From positions 310,001 to 374,000 of the forward strand of contig NZ_JACJSE010000002.1 of the NCBI RefSeq assembly GCF_014698045.1: DNA of 64,000 bases, in the 5' to 3' direction. This stretch comes from Aulosira sp. FACHB-615. GTDB lineage: Bacteria > Cyanobacteriota > Cyanobacteriia > Cyanobacteriales > Nostocaceae. Positions 42,315-51,924 of this stretch are shown here, piece by piece (within the stretch, counting starts at the first letter, position 1; each line of letters begins with the position of its first letter). Position numbers and translations under genes: made by a program. Below the pieces are notes generated by a model that was not told the DNA's origin, ran no database searches, and saw only the letters and a list, made by a program, of their open reading frames with translations.

Positions 42315-43358
42315 TTAGGGGGTTGCTGTCCAATTGATCCAATCTTGCGGCTTGAGGAAAGTATTATACAATTCGGCTTCGGGGGAATTGGGTTCTGGCT
42401 GATAACCATATTCCCAGCGTACTAAGGGCGGTAAGGACATGAGAATGGATTCGGTGCGGCCGTTGGTTTGGAGTCCAAAAATGGTGCCACGGTCGTAAAC
42501 CAAGTTAAATTCCACGTAGCGGCCGCGTCGGTAGAGTTGGAAGTTGCGCTCGCGATCGCCATATTCTATTTCATGTCGCCGTTCTACAATTGGTACGTAA
42601 GCTGGTAAAAAAGCTCGCCCACTGCTATTGATAAAAGCAAATAAATCTTCCCAAGTCCGTTGCCCTACTACTCCTACTTGGTCGCTGTAATTTGCTGCTG
42701 GGCCTTGGGGGTTGGGGCCGCGATATAAAGTACCTTGACCATCTTGATAATCAAAGAACAAACCGCCAACACCCCGTGTCTCGTTGCGATGTTTGAGATA
42801 AAAATACTCATCACACCACAGCTTAAATACTGGGTAATATTCGGCGTGGTGTTCGTCACAAGCCTGTTTCACAGTTTTGTGGAAATGGGCTGCATCTTCG
42901 GCGAAGGGGTAATAAGGTGTTAAGTCAGCACCACCACCAAACCACCAAACGGGGCCAGCTTCAAAATAACGGTAGTTTAAGTGAACTGTGGGGACATAAG
43001 GGTTGCGTGGATGTAACACCAAAGAAGTACCTGTAGCATAAAATTGGTGTCCTTCCGCTTCTGGACGTTGGGCTAAAATCGAGGGCGGCAGGTGAGAACC
43101 CCAAACTTCAGAAAAATTTACACCTGCTTGTTCAAAAATTCTGCCCTCACGCAGTACACGCGATCGCCCACCACCACCCTCTGGACGTTCCCAAGCATCT
43201 TCTTGAAACTTACCCACACCATCTAACTCGGTCAACGCTTGGGTAATTTCGTCTTGCAGCTGTTTCATAAACTGACTCACCCTCGCCTTAGCATCCGTTG
43301 GCGGCAAGAACTTGGATGAGGCTGCTTTTACTGTTGGGGTGTGCGAATTAGTCAACAT
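42315..43358 (-). CDS. hemF: oxygen-dependent coproporphyrinogen III oxidase
   Basis: 347 residues. The enzyme decarboxylates coproporphyrinogen III to protoporphyrinogen IX using oxygen, a step shared by heme and chlorophyll. Signature stretches: WERPEGGGGRSRVLREG, SVHLNYRYFEAGPVWWFGGGADLTPYYPFAEDAAHFH, GVGGLFFDYQDG and YVEFNLVYDRGTIFGLQTNGRTESILMSLPPLVRWEYGY. The start at 43358 gives an N-terminal extension of about 30 residues over the core, common in cyanobacteria. Single gene, with 387 bases of upstream sequence. Confidence 0.97.
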   Translation of the reverse strand: MLTNSHTPTVKAASSKFLPPTDAKARVSQFMKQLQDEITQALTELDGVGKFQEDAWERPEGGGGRSRVLREGRIFEQAGVNFSEVWGSHLPPSILAQRPEAEGHQFYATGTSLVLHPRNPYVPTVHLNYRYFEAGPVWWFGGGADLTPYYPFAEDAAHFHKTVKQACDEHHAEYYPVFKLWCDEYFYLKHRNETRGVGGLFFDYQDGQGTLYRGPNPQGPAANYSDQVGVVGQRTWEDLFAFINSSGRAFLPAYVPIVERRHEIEYGDRERNFQLYRRGRYVEFNLVYDRGTIFGLQTNGRTESILMSLPPLVRWEYGYQPEPNSPEAELYNTFLKPQDWINWTATP

Positions 43359-43512
43359 AGAGATTCCCGAACCTTAATTACAATTGCCAAAAACCCAGAA
43401 ATTTTCCGTTAAAAATTGGTAGACAATAAGAACTGTTTTTTTAGCTCGACTTACTCAAACTACTTTTTTCTTAGTTGTCACACTTTTAAACGATTGATGT
43501 GTATGACTAGAG

Positions 43513-43713
43513 TTATTTTCCCTCAAATGCGTATAGGCTTGTATATTGACTCAGTTTTTTTTGTACTTCTTGATGGGAACATTCTGGTGTTAGCTCAACT
43601 TCTGGCAAGTTAGTATATGCCGTACTGATGATGGTGATGCCCTGCAAGCCTCGGTTTCCAGCCTTAGCAACCTTGTTATCATCTGTGACTAATTGGTACT
43701 TGCTATGCCGCAA
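43513..43713 (-). CDS. uncertain small reading frame upstream of hemF
   Basis: 66 codons from a TTG at 43713, ending YTSLYAFEGK. The composition is protein-like (PEVELTPECSHQEVQKKLSQYT) without repeats, and it has the same orientation as hemF, 154 bases upstream of it. There is no clear RBS and no family is recognised. Confidence 0.3.
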   Translation of the reverse strand: MRHSKYQLVTDDNKVAKAGNRGLQGITIISTAYTNLPEVELTPECSHQEVQKKLSQYTSLYAFEGK

Positions 43714-43745
43714 CCAATATTGAGAAATGTTAAGTCAGGGCAATT

Positions 43746-44327
43746 ATGATTGCTCACCAGACCAGAGTTACCAGCAAGTCTGTAGCGAGGAGGATAAGGC
43801 AAATGCGAGGTTGGTTATCAAAATTCATCCACCGCAAACGTCGGCGCTTTTGTGCGTCTTTAGTCAGGACGTATCGAGAGATTAGTGACGCTTCTGTAGA
43901 TGAACTGTGGCAAAAAGTAGTTGACTTAACCGATGTATCCTGGCATCCCCTACTCAAAAGTACGAATGTCCCCTACGGATTAGTCCCCAAACCCGGATTA
44001 ATTTACCAAGCAGTCACTCGCGTTTCGCCCTTTCCTATCCGCATCTTTGTAGAACGGGTCAATCCCAGAGAACTGTTGAGTGTGAGAGTGCTGGCAATTC
44101 CTGGCGTGGAAGAGAGAATTACTTATCAAGTGGAATCTACGGTGTGTGGAACTTGTTTGTCTTATTCTGTCACCCTCAAAGGCTGGCTATCTCCCCTGAT
44201 TTGGTCATTTTCTCGCCCCTATGCTGATCGGGTGGCACGTTCTTTAGTTGAAGCCGTAGAAAATGCCGCAGTGCAAGCGGTATCTAGTAAGAAAAAACCT
44301 TTGAATGATGGTTGTTTTGATTTTTAG
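43746..44327 (+). CDS. SRPBCC-fold protein
   Basis: 193 residues. The basic N-terminus of about 40 residues (SVARRIRQMRGWLSKFIHRKRRRF) is followed by a START/SRPBCC-like domain: VRTYREISDASVDELWQKVVDLTDVSWHPLLKSTN, RVSPFPIRIFVERVNPRELLSVRVLAIPGVEERITYQVES and a C-terminal helix RSLVEAVENAAVQAV. The fold usually holds a hydrophobic ligand. No function is known and no operon partner is close. Confidence 0.7.
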   Translation: MIAHQTRVTSKSVARRIRQMRGWLSKFIHRKRRRFCASLVRTYREISDASVDELWQKVVDLTDVSWHPLLKSTNVPYGLVPKPGLIYQAVTRVSPFPIRIFVERVNPRELLSVRVLAIPGVEERITYQVESTVCGTCLSYSVTLKGWLSPLIWSFSRPYADRVARSLVEAVENAAVQAVSSKKKPLNDGCFDF

Positions 44328-44335
44328 AAATGAGG

Positions 44336-44458
44336 GAGTGGGGAGTGGTGAGTTGGGAGTAGGGGTTGGAGGTTAGAAGCCAAAGCCGAAATTTGGTACG
44401 GCGAAAATTATTTTTTCATCTTTGACTCCTACTCCCCACTCCCTATTCCCCACTCCCC
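44336..44458. repeat. GGGAGT / ACTCCC inverted tandem repeat
   Basis: GAGGGAGTGGGGAGTGG on the left and CTACTCCCCACTCCC on the right can pair into a long hairpin between the SRPBCC gene and mrp. Same family as 8948-9014. Confidence 0.5.
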
Positions 44459-44531
44459 AACAAAGTTAAGATTCTATTAGGTAAGAATAAAAATTTCTTA
44501 AATTTTTTACGGCGGTAATGCTGAAAACACT

Positions 44532-45605
44532 ATGTACGATGTCCTTGATTCCCGTTCTGTCTTAGAAGTATTGCGGCCTGTGCAAGACCCAGAACTCCGT
44601 AAGAGTCTGGTAGAACTGAATATGATTCGCAACGTTAACATTGACGGTGGCAAGGTGAGCTTTACTTTGGTTTTGACCACACCAGCCTGTCCTTTGCGTG
44701 AATTTATTGTCGAAGATTGTGAAAAAGCTGTTAAAAAACTCCCAGGCGTGACGGAAGTCAAGGTAGAAGTCACAGCCGAAACACCCCAGCAAAAAAATGT
44801 CCCCGATCGCAATGGGGTTCCTGGGATCAAAAATATTTTGGCAGTTTCCAGTGGTAAAGGTGGTGTCGGTAAAAGCACAGTGGCAGTAAATGTCGCCGTC
44901 GCCCTTGCCCAAACAGGGGCGAAAGTTGGTTTGCTGGATGCTGATATTTACGGCCCCAACGATCCCACCATGTTGGGGCTAGGAGATGCTCAAATTACCG
45001 TCCGTTCCACAGACAAAGGTGAAGTGTTAGAACCCGCCTTTAATCATGGAGTCAAATTAGTCTCAATGGGCTTTTTGATTGACAAAGACCAGCCGGTAAT
45101 TTGGCGGGGGCCGATGCTGAATGGTGTGATTCGCCAGTTTCTTTATCAAGTGGAATGGGGCGAACTAGATTATTTAATTGTGGATATGCCGCCGGGAACG
45201 GGTGATGCTCAGTTAACTTTAGCCCAAGCTGTACCAATGGCGGGATCTGTAATTGTGACTACACCACAAACCGTCGCTTTATTAGATGCTCGGAAAGGAT
45301 TACGGATGTTTCAGCAAATGAACGTCCCTGTTTTGGGAATAGTAGAAAACATGAGTTACTTTATTCCCCCGGATATGCCAGATAAACAGTACGATATTTT
45401 CGGTTCTGGTGGTGGTGAAAAAACTGCTACAGAATTGGGAGTGCCTTTATTGGGCTGCGTCCCCTTGGAAATTTCCACTAGAGTTGGTGGTGACAGTGGT
45501 GTGCCGATTGTGGTGTCTCAACCAGATTCGGCTTCGGCTAAAGCCTTAAAAGCGATCGCCCTGACTATCGCCGGTAAAGTATCAGTTGCTGCACTGACGG
45601 CATAA
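44532..45605 (+). CDS. mrp: Mrp/ApbC/NBP35-type P-loop iron-sulfur carrier
   Basis: 357 residues. An N-terminal FSCA/DUF59 domain (VLEVLRPVQDPELRKSLVELNMIRNVNI...TTPACPLREFI) precedes the deviant Walker P-loop VSSGKGGVGKSTVAVNVAVALAQ, DADIYGPNDPTMLG, WGELDYLIVDMPPGTGDAQL and NMSYFIPPDMPDKQYDIFGSGGGEKTA. Mrp proteins carry Fe-S clusters to apo-enzymes. The usual CxxC after NMSYF is replaced by PPDM here. The only candidate thiols are Cys in the FSCA domain (TPACPL) and elsewhere, so cluster binding must differ. Confidence 0.93.
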   Translation: MYDVLDSRSVLEVLRPVQDPELRKSLVELNMIRNVNIDGGKVSFTLVLTTPACPLREFIVEDCEKAVKKLPGVTEVKVEVTAETPQQKNVPDRNGVPGIKNILAVSSGKGGVGKSTVAVNVAVALAQTGAKVGLLDADIYGPNDPTMLGLGDAQITVRSTDKGEVLEPAFNHGVKLVSMGFLIDKDQPVIWRGPMLNGVIRQFLYQVEWGELDYLIVDMPPGTGDAQLTLAQAVPMAGSVIVTTPQTVALLDARKGLRMFQQMNVPVLGIVENMSYFIPPDMPDKQYDIFGSGGGEKTATELGVPLLGCVPLEISTRVGGDSGVPIVVSQPDSASAKALKAIALTIAGKVSVAALTA

Positions 45606-45853
45606 ATTTTTAATTTTGTCTGATTCCTGGGCAATTGCCTAGGAATACAGATTATGAATTGAGAATTTAGAAGTTAAAATTCAGAAGTCAGAATTTCTCA
45701 TTGTTTAAGTATGCGGAATTATAGTGAAAAAGTATTTTGGTTTGTGAAATAAATTCACAGGTTTGTCAACTCCTCCTGAATTTTACTTACTGTCTCCTAA
45801 ATTCTTTTACTCAGTAAATTTAACTCTCCAAATTAAATTCTAAAATCACAACA

Positions 45854-47170
45854 ATGTTGTTAAAACGTTCGCTTCCCAAAGTTCGCTGGAAGTCTTGGGT
45901 TAAACCTTGGCAACAAGTAGATTGGTTATTATTTTTTTTACCTGTGGCAGCCAGTATGTTTGGCGGTCTGATGATTCTTAGTACAGAACTCAAACAGCCT
46001 GTTACAGATTGGTGGTGGCATTGGTTGGTAGCGGGAATTGGCTCTTTTATCGCGTTGTTTTTAGCCCGCATCCGCTACGAAAATCTACTCCAGTGGCATT
46101 GGATTACTTATGGTCTGACTAACTTGAGTTTGATTGCGGTGATGGTGGCTGGTACGAGTGCGAAAGGCGCACAACGCTGGATTAGCGTCGCGGGTTTTAA
46201 TGTCCAACCATCGGAATTTGCCAAAATCGGCATTATTATTACCCTCGCCGCCTTATTACACAAGCGGACAGCTTCTTCCCTAGATAACGTCTTTCGCGCC
46301 TTGGCGATTACTGCCGTTCCTTGGGCATTAATCTTTTTACAACCAGATTTGGCGACATCCTTGGTATTTGGAGCGATCGTTTTAGGGATGTTGTATTGGG
46401 CTAATGCCAATCCTGGCTGGCTGATCTTGTTCATTTCTCCAGTCATTTCCGCAATTTTGTTTAGTATTTACTGGCCTTTATCGGAGCCAATTATCTTATT
46501 TAAAGAATTAGCTTTAGGGCCTTTAGGGGTAGTTTGGTCATTTGCAATGGCAATTGTAGGCTGGCAAACACTTCCTTGGCGAAGATTTGGTCTGGGTGCG
46601 CTTGGCTCTTGGATTTTGAATATTTGCGGTGGTGAACTCGGTGTTTTTGCTTGGAATCATGTTTTAAAAGAGTATCAAAAAGACCGCCTCACCGTATTTA
46701 TTAATCCCGATCATGATCCTTTGGGCGCAGGCTATCACCTGATTCAATCACGGATTGCCATTGGTGCGGGTGAAATTTGGGGATGGGGCTTGTTTAAAGG
46801 GCCGATGACTCAACTTAATTTCGTCCCGGAACAGCATACAGACTTTATTTTCTCTGCCGTGGGTGAAGAATTTGGGTTTGTGGGTTGTTTAGTAGTACTG
46901 TTTGTCTTTTGCTTGATTTGCTTCCGGTTGCTGCACGTAGCCCAAACCGCCAAAGATAACTTTGGTTCCTTATTGGCAATTGGTGTGTTGTCGATGATTG
47001 TATTTCAGCTGATTGTAAATGTGGGGATGACTGTTGGTTTAGCACCTGTCGCTGGGATTCCCCTACCGTGGATGAGTTATGGACGTTCTGCAATGCTGAC
47101 TAATTTCATCGCTTTAGGAATAGTAGAATCGGTGGCAAACTTCCGACAAAAGCAGAAGTATTATTTATGA
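45854..47170 (+). CDS. rodA: RodA/FtsW-family (SEDS) peptidoglycan polymerase
   Basis: 438 residues with about ten membrane helices. The SEDS signature is strong: VQPSEFAKIGIIITLAALL, FLQPDLATSLVFG, the extracellular loop VFINPDHDPLGAGYHLIQSRIAIGAGEIWGWG (with conserved Asp), FVPEQHTDFIFSAVGEEFGFVG and LPWMSYGRSAMLTNFIALGIVES. SEDS proteins polymerise lipid II with a class B PBP partner. It looks more like RodA than FtsW (HTDFIFSAVGEE, length). No PBP2 gene adjoins. Confidence 0.93.
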   Translation: MLLKRSLPKVRWKSWVKPWQQVDWLLFFLPVAASMFGGLMILSTELKQPVTDWWWHWLVAGIGSFIALFLARIRYENLLQWHWITYGLTNLSLIAVMVAGTSAKGAQRWISVAGFNVQPSEFAKIGIIITLAALLHKRTASSLDNVFRALAITAVPWALIFLQPDLATSLVFGAIVLGMLYWANANPGWLILFISPVISAILFSIYWPLSEPIILFKELALGPLGVVWSFAMAIVGWQTLPWRRFGLGALGSWILNICGGELGVFAWNHVLKEYQKDRLTVFINPDHDPLGAGYHLIQSRIAIGAGEIWGWGLFKGPMTQLNFVPEQHTDFIFSAVGEEFGFVGCLVVLFVFCLICFRLLHVAQTAKDNFGSLLAIGVLSMIVFQLIVNVGMTVGLAPVAGIPLPWMSYGRSAMLTNFIALGIVESVANFRQKQKYYL

Positions 47171-47271
47171 GTCATTGGTCATGAGTCAATAGTTGGAATG
47201 CAAAGGACAAATGACCAATGACAAAGGACAAGTATTAAGCTATTAACAGTAAACCAGCGAGGGTAAACATC

Positions 47272-47469
47272 ATGATTCTGCCTGGAGCAACTGTTCGTGT
47301 TAAAAATCCCGCAGATACCTACTATCGCTATGAAGGACTCGTACAACGGGTAAGTGATGGCAAGGTAGCTGTATTGTTTGAAGGTGGCAATTGGGATAAA
47401 TTAATTACCTTTCGCCTGTCAGAGTTGGAACCTGTAGACACCACAGCAGGACGCAAAAAAGCAAAATAA
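47272..47469 (+). CDS. ndhO: NDH-1 complex subunit O
   Basis: 65 residues. MILPGATVRVKNPADTYYRYEGLVQRVSDGKVAVLFEGGNWDKLITFRLSELEPVD matches the short cyanobacterial NdhO. NdhO is a stroma/cytoplasm-side regulatory subunit of the photosynthetic NDH-1 complex used in cyclic electron flow and CO2 uptake. The gene stands alone between repeats. Confidence 0.93.
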   Translation: MILPGATVRVKNPADTYYRYEGLVQRVSDGKVAVLFEGGNWDKLITFRLSELEPVDTTAGRKKAK

Positions 47470-47514
47470 GCTTTTAGTCAATAGTCAACAAGCCTTGGAC
47501 TATTGACTTTTTAC

Positions 47515-47536
47515 TCAGCACTCAGCACTCAGCACT
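47515..47536. repeat. heptamer tandem repeat CTCAGCA
   Basis: Three copies of ACTCAGC just before the next start, the same unit as at 13251-13284. Confidence 0.55.
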
Positions 47537-47539
47537 ATC

Positions 47540-48196
47540 ATGCGTCTTCCTCTACCACAATTTGCGACAAGCGATCGCCACCCCAGCCACATTGCGGAGG
47601 TGATTGAGACTAATACTACTGAATTTCTGGCACAATGCTTGGAACCAGAGGATTTAAGCTTTCCGGCTATGCCACCTTTTGGTAGTTGGGTTTGTGCTGT
47701 AGATGAAGAGTCTGGAAATCAAGTTTATGCTGTGGTTTCTTATGCCACAACTATGCCGATAGATTCTGTGCACCGGGCTGTGGCGATGGGTTTGTCATTG
47801 CAGGAATTACGAGAAGAACAACCCCAGATATTTGCTATGCTCAAAACGGAATTTCGGGCGGCGATTGTTGGTTTTTCACCGCCTACCCAAAATTCCGCAG
47901 CAACTCCCCGGATATATCAGTATTTACCACCGCGCCCACCGCAAATTCACCAAGCGGTTTATCGCTGCGAAGCGGAAGCAATTATTAAATTTACAGAAGA
48001 ATTAGATTTTTTACGGACATTATTGTCTGTAAATGGTGCGCCAGTTGAGTCTTTAACCGCCGCAGCTATTCGAGATGTTTATCAGTTACGCAAAGCTGAC
48101 AGAGAATGGCTGGTGAAAGCGGGACGAATGCTGAGTGTATTGTTAAAAGATGATTATGACCGCTTACGGTTTATTTTGAGTCAAATACACCCATAG
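47540..48196 (+). CDS. conserved protein with HAS-barrel-like N-terminus
   Basis: 218 residues. MRLPLPQFATSDRHPSHIAEVIETNTTEFLAQCLEPED resembles the start of a HAS-barrel domain, as found in HerA-type ATPases and in stand-alone cyanobacterial proteins; VCAVDEESGNQVYAVVSYATT continues the barrel. The C-terminal half is helical (FLRTLLSVNGAPVESLTAAAIRDVYQLRKADREWLVKAGRML). No ATPase domain is present, so it would be a detached barrel protein of unknown role, possibly in ATP-synthase-like complexes (family knowledge, not shown here). Confidence 0.7.
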   Translation: MRLPLPQFATSDRHPSHIAEVIETNTTEFLAQCLEPEDLSFPAMPPFGSWVCAVDEESGNQVYAVVSYATTMPIDSVHRAVAMGLSLQELREEQPQIFAMLKTEFRAAIVGFSPPTQNSAATPRIYQYLPPRPPQIHQAVYRCEAEAIIKFTEELDFLRTLLSVNGAPVESLTAAAIRDVYQLRKADREWLVKAGRMLSVLLKDDYDRLRFILSQIHP

Positions 48197-48342
48197 GTAG
48201 TTATTTTATGAAAAATTACTTAAGTAATCTCAAATAAACTGTTTTGTCATTTATCAGGGTGGCTTTTATAATGATTTGTTTTGATTGTGCGATCGCCTAA
48301 CAAGCGATCGTTGTTTTACCGTCGCTACTTGAAGTCCTACCT

Positions 48343-50475
48343 ATGGAACCAGTCTTATCAGTTCTGGCGCTAGAACCTAACTTCCATCTGGGTCAGGAAC
48401 CAATCGTTCCTTTGGCAATTTTACTATTGGTGATTTTAGCTGTACCCATTTTGTTTGAGCGCCTCAGAATACCAGGGTTAGTTGGTTTAGTTGGTTCTGG
48501 AGTTGTACTTGGCCCGTCAGGTTGGAATTTAGTTCACACTGATGACTCCATCATTCACCTACTATCTGACATTGGCTTAATCTATTTGATGTTTTTGGTA
48601 GGTTTAGAACAAGACTTGCGCCAATTACAGCATAGTCAAAAACAAGCTTGGAAATTTGCTGGGTTCACTTTGATTATCCCTTTACTGATGGGAATCTTAG
48701 TCGGGAAGATATGCGGCTGGGGGTCGAATACATCTCTATTCATCGGCTGTTTATTTAGTTCTTATACCCTTTTGGCACATCCCATTCTCAGCAGCTTGGG
48801 AGTGGTTAATAATCAAGCCGTTAGCACCTCAATTAAAGCAACGATATTAACTGATATTGGTGCTGTTTTGATATTATCAATTTTCTTATCTAGCCAACCC
48901 ACAGAGACATTCAGTTTATCTTACATCCTCACATATTTAGGTCGGTTAATTATTTATACAACAATTGTTTGGGTGGGTTGTGATTGGGCTGGACAAGAAT
49001 TTTTCCGTCGTTCTGGAGACGATGAAGGTAATAAATTTTTATTTGTCTTGCTATCAGTATTTATTGCCCTCATCAGTTGTCAATTACTGGGAATTGCAAA
49101 AATTGTTGGAGCCTTTTTAGCAGGTTTGGCAGTGAATACAGTAGTTGGTGACAATCCCACTAAAGAAAAAATTACTTTTTTGGGTAGTGTTTTATTTATT
49201 CCGGTATTTTTTGTTAACCTTGGTGTTTTGATTAATTTGCCTGCTGGCAGCAACCGAGTTACAGTTTTAGAGTTAATTTTGTTAGGTTTTGTTAGTGTAA
49301 TTGTTAGTAAATTTGTAGCGGCGTTGTTAGCAAAACTTTGCGATCGCTATAACTGGCAAGAAATGTTTACTATGTGGTCGATATCCTTACCCCAAGTCAG
49401 TATTACCTTAGTGGGGACTTTTTTAGGGTATCGTGCTGGCTGGCTCTCTACAGAAGTATTTTTCAGCATAGTGGCGTTAGTATTGATCACATCAATTTTA
49501 GGGATTGTACTTACAGATCACCTAGCTGTGGCTTTAACACCTACACCCCAGCCAGAAACACTCACAGTAAATTTACCTGAAGCCAAAATCGTTAAAAAAC
49601 CTAGTATTTTCACCATAGTTGTACCAATATATAATCCTCATACGCAGCAGTACTTAATGGAAATGGCGGCGCTATTAGCCCACTTAGAAAAAAGTAAAAT
49701 TATCCCGTTACATATTGCCACGGCTGCGGCGCAGATGGATGCACCACAACTAGAAGCATCTCTGCAAAAAAGTGAACGTTTATTAGCCAAAGCCACTGAG
49801 CAGAGTTTGGGCTGGAAAATTGAAACAGTACCACTACTGCGGATTGATAATGCTTATGGAGCGGGAATTAGCCGAGCCGCAAGAGAGCAGCAAGCCAGTT
49901 TAATTGTTATGGGTTGGGGTAAACGGACTGGTTTGCGATCGCGTTTATTTGGTAATGTGACTGATAGTGTATTGTGGGCTTCCCACTGTGCGGTAGCGGT
50001 CACACGTCTGGTAGAATCCCCCCAAAAAATTCAGCGCATTCTCGTTCCATTAGAAAATTTAACTTCGCCTGTATTGCCTGCTGTCAAGTTTGCCCAAACG
50101 TTGGCCGAGGTTAATCAAGCCCAAGTCACAGTTTTAAATGTATGCGATCGCCGCATCAGTTCTAGTAAAATTGCCGCTAGGCGATCGCAACTAACAGTTT
50201 TAGTCTCCCAATTAGCCCTGCCAAATCCCCCAGAAATTCAAATGATTGCTCATGAAAATATTGCCCAGGCAATTTTACAGGCAGCCAGATTGTATGATTT
50301 GGTGGTATTACCTTTTGTCCGTAACTATTATATCCCTGGCGGCTTGGTCACGAGTGATCTAACGACTCAAATCGCCAAGCACCTGACTTGCTCGATTGTC
50401 ATCCTGAAAGCCTCTGAAAATACCCAAGTCACAAACATATCTAAAACCATTGCTAACAAGAGTTTTATGATTTAA
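48343..50475 (+). CDS. CPA2-type cation/proton antiporter with C-terminal UspA domains
   Basis: 710 residues. The N-terminal ~400 residues are a CPA2 antiporter with about twelve helices (RIPGLVGLVGSGVVLGPSGW, LLSDIGLIYLMFLVGLEQDL, KIVGAFLAGLAVN, FIPVFFVNLGVLI). The C-terminal 290 residues contain two UspA-like nucleotide-binding domains (residues about 425-555 and 565-690) with segments such as ASLIVMGWGKRTGLRSRLFGNVTDSVLWASHCAVAV (UspA ATP-loop). The soluble part probably gates transport by nucleotide. In cyanobacteria such proteins exchange Na+ or K+ for H+; which ion is not clear. Confidence 0.88.
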   Translation: MEPVLSVLALEPNFHLGQEPIVPLAILLLVILAVPILFERLRIPGLVGLVGSGVVLGPSGWNLVHTDDSIIHLLSDIGLIYLMFLVGLEQDLRQLQHSQKQAWKFAGFTLIIPLLMGILVGKICGWGSNTSLFIGCLFSSYTLLAHPILSSLGVVNNQAVSTSIKATILTDIGAVLILSIFLSSQPTETFSLSYILTYLGRLIIYTTIVWVGCDWAGQEFFRRSGDDEGNKFLFVLLSVFIALISCQLLGIAKIVGAFLAGLAVNTVVGDNPTKEKITFLGSVLFIPVFFVNLGVLINLPAGSNRVTVLELILLGFVSVIVSKFVAALLAKLCDRYNWQEMFTMWSISLPQVSITLVGTFLGYRAGWLSTEVFFSIVALVLITSILGIVLTDHLAVALTPTPQPETLTVNLPEAKIVKKPSIFTIVVPIYNPHTQQYLMEMAALLAHLEKSKIIPLHIATAAAQMDAPQLEASLQKSERLLAKATEQSLGWKIETVPLLRIDNAYGAGISRAAREQQASLIVMGWGKRTGLRSRLFGNVTDSVLWASHCAVAVTRLVESPQKIQRILVPLENLTSPVLPAVKFAQTLAEVNQAQVTVLNVCDRRISSSKIAARRSQLTVLVSQLALPNPPEIQMIAHENIAQAILQAARLYDLVVLPFVRNYYIPGGLVTSDLTTQIAKHLTCSIVILKASENTQVTNISKTIANKSFMI

Positions 50476-50824
50476 GACATTTCCCTAATCCATCACTTGC
50501 AGTCGGCAATTTTGTAACTTCAGATAGATGAAAAGCTATTACTGATTATAATTTTGGTTTTACAAGCAGCTAAATTTTGTTGAAGATTTCATGAATTCTC
50601 CGGTAAAAATGCTCAAGCCTTCAGTGATGTTTGCTATTTTGCTAGAAGAATTGTCCAGCAAGTAAGTATTCATGTAACAAAATTGCATACATAACAAAGT
50701 TAGTCACTCATAAAATACATTACTAAAATTTAGCTGTGTTCGCCCTGCATTTTTGTATCTCGGCTGGGTATTCTAAAAACAAGCTAAACAGCCACTACTA
50801 GTATCTGTAAATATCAGGAAAACT
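50476..50824. other. intergenic region before uxs
   Basis: 349 bases without a convincing gene. A 24-codon frame from 50591 (MNSPVKMLKPSVM...) is too short to call. Presumed to hold the promoter of the uxs-ugd pair. Confidence 0.4.
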
Positions 50825-51760
50825 ATGAGAATTTTGGTGACGGGCGGCGCTGGTTTCATTGGCTCCCATCTCATTGATCGATTAATACCCCAAGGGCATG
50901 AAGTAATCTGCTTGGATAATTTTTATACAGGTACTAAGCGAAATATCTTCAAATGGATGGGACACCCAAACTTTGAGTTGATCCGCCACGATATTACTGA
51001 GCCAATTCGTTTAGAAGTCGACCAAATCTATCATTTAGCTTGTCCAGCTTCGCCAGTACATTATCAGTACAACCCAGTGAAAACCGTTAAGACTAACGTT
51101 ATGGGAACGCTGAATATGTTGGGGTTAGCTAAACGTGTAAAAGCTAGATTTTTGTTAGCTTCGACTAGCGAAGTTTACGGTGATCCAGAAGTTCATCCCC
51201 AAACTGAAGACTACAGAGGTAATGTTAATCCCATTGGCTTGCGTTCTTGTTACGACGAAGGTAAAAGAATTGCGGAAACTTTAGCATTTGACTACTACAG
51301 ACAAAATAAAGTTGAAATTCGCGTAGCCCGAATATTTAACACCTACGGGCCACGGATGTTGGAAAATGATGGGCGGGTAGTCAGCAACTTGGTAGTTCAA
51401 GCACTACGGGGTATCCCCTTAACTGTGTATGGTGAAGGTACACAAACACGTAGTTTTTGTTACGTATCTGACCTAGTAGAAGGACTGATGCGGTTGATGA
51501 ATTGTGAATTTACTGGCCCCATCAATTTAGGTAATCCTGACGAATACACAATCCTGGAATTGGCTCAGGCTGTGCAGAATTTGGTGAATCCCGATGCCGA
51601 GATTAAATTTGAACCACTACCCTCAGATGATCCTCGCCGCCGTCGCCCTGATATTAGCAGAGCCAAAACTTGGTTAAATTGGGAACCTACCATTCCTCTG
51701 CAAGAGGGGTTAAAACTGACAGTAGAGGATTTCCGCGATCGCCTAAAAAGTGATACTTAG
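50825..51760 (+). CDS. UDP-glucuronate decarboxylase (UDP-xylose synthase)
   Basis: 311 residues, an extended short-chain dehydrogenase. Rossmann GGAGFIGSHL at the start, the STSEVYGDPEVHPQTEDYRGNVNPIGLRSCYDEGKR segment with the YxxxK catalytic pair, ARIFNTYGPRM and TRSFCYVSDLVEGL. The conserved arrangement matches UXS, which converts UDP-glucuronate to UDP-xylose. The UDP-glucose dehydrogenase that makes its substrate is the next gene (165 bases downstream), so the pair gives a short pathway UDP-Glc to UDP-GlcA to UDP-Xyl for envelope polysaccharides. Confidence 0.93.
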   Translation: MRILVTGGAGFIGSHLIDRLIPQGHEVICLDNFYTGTKRNIFKWMGHPNFELIRHDITEPIRLEVDQIYHLACPASPVHYQYNPVKTVKTNVMGTLNMLGLAKRVKARFLLASTSEVYGDPEVHPQTEDYRGNVNPIGLRSCYDEGKRIAETLAFDYYRQNKVEIRVARIFNTYGPRMLENDGRVVSNLVVQALRGIPLTVYGEGTQTRSFCYVSDLVEGLMRLMNCEFTGPINLGNPDEYTILELAQAVQNLVNPDAEIKFEPLPSDDPRRRRPDISRAKTWLNWEPTIPLQEGLKLTVEDFRDRLKSDT

Positions 51761-51924
51761 GATTTAAGCTTCCCCGCAGTGGATCAAACTGCTCTGAATC
51801 AGAGTACAAGCTAGGTTGAATTCATAGCTTGTACTTGAATCATTAGTTCATCAACGGCGTGTAAATGTCGTATGGACAACTTCATTTTTGAAGAATCACC
51901 CCAAGAAAGCGAGGAGTTAATAAG

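Noticed and set aside
50591..50665. 24-codon ATG frame in the region before uxs
   Set aside because: No RBS and no hydrophobic or conserved signature.
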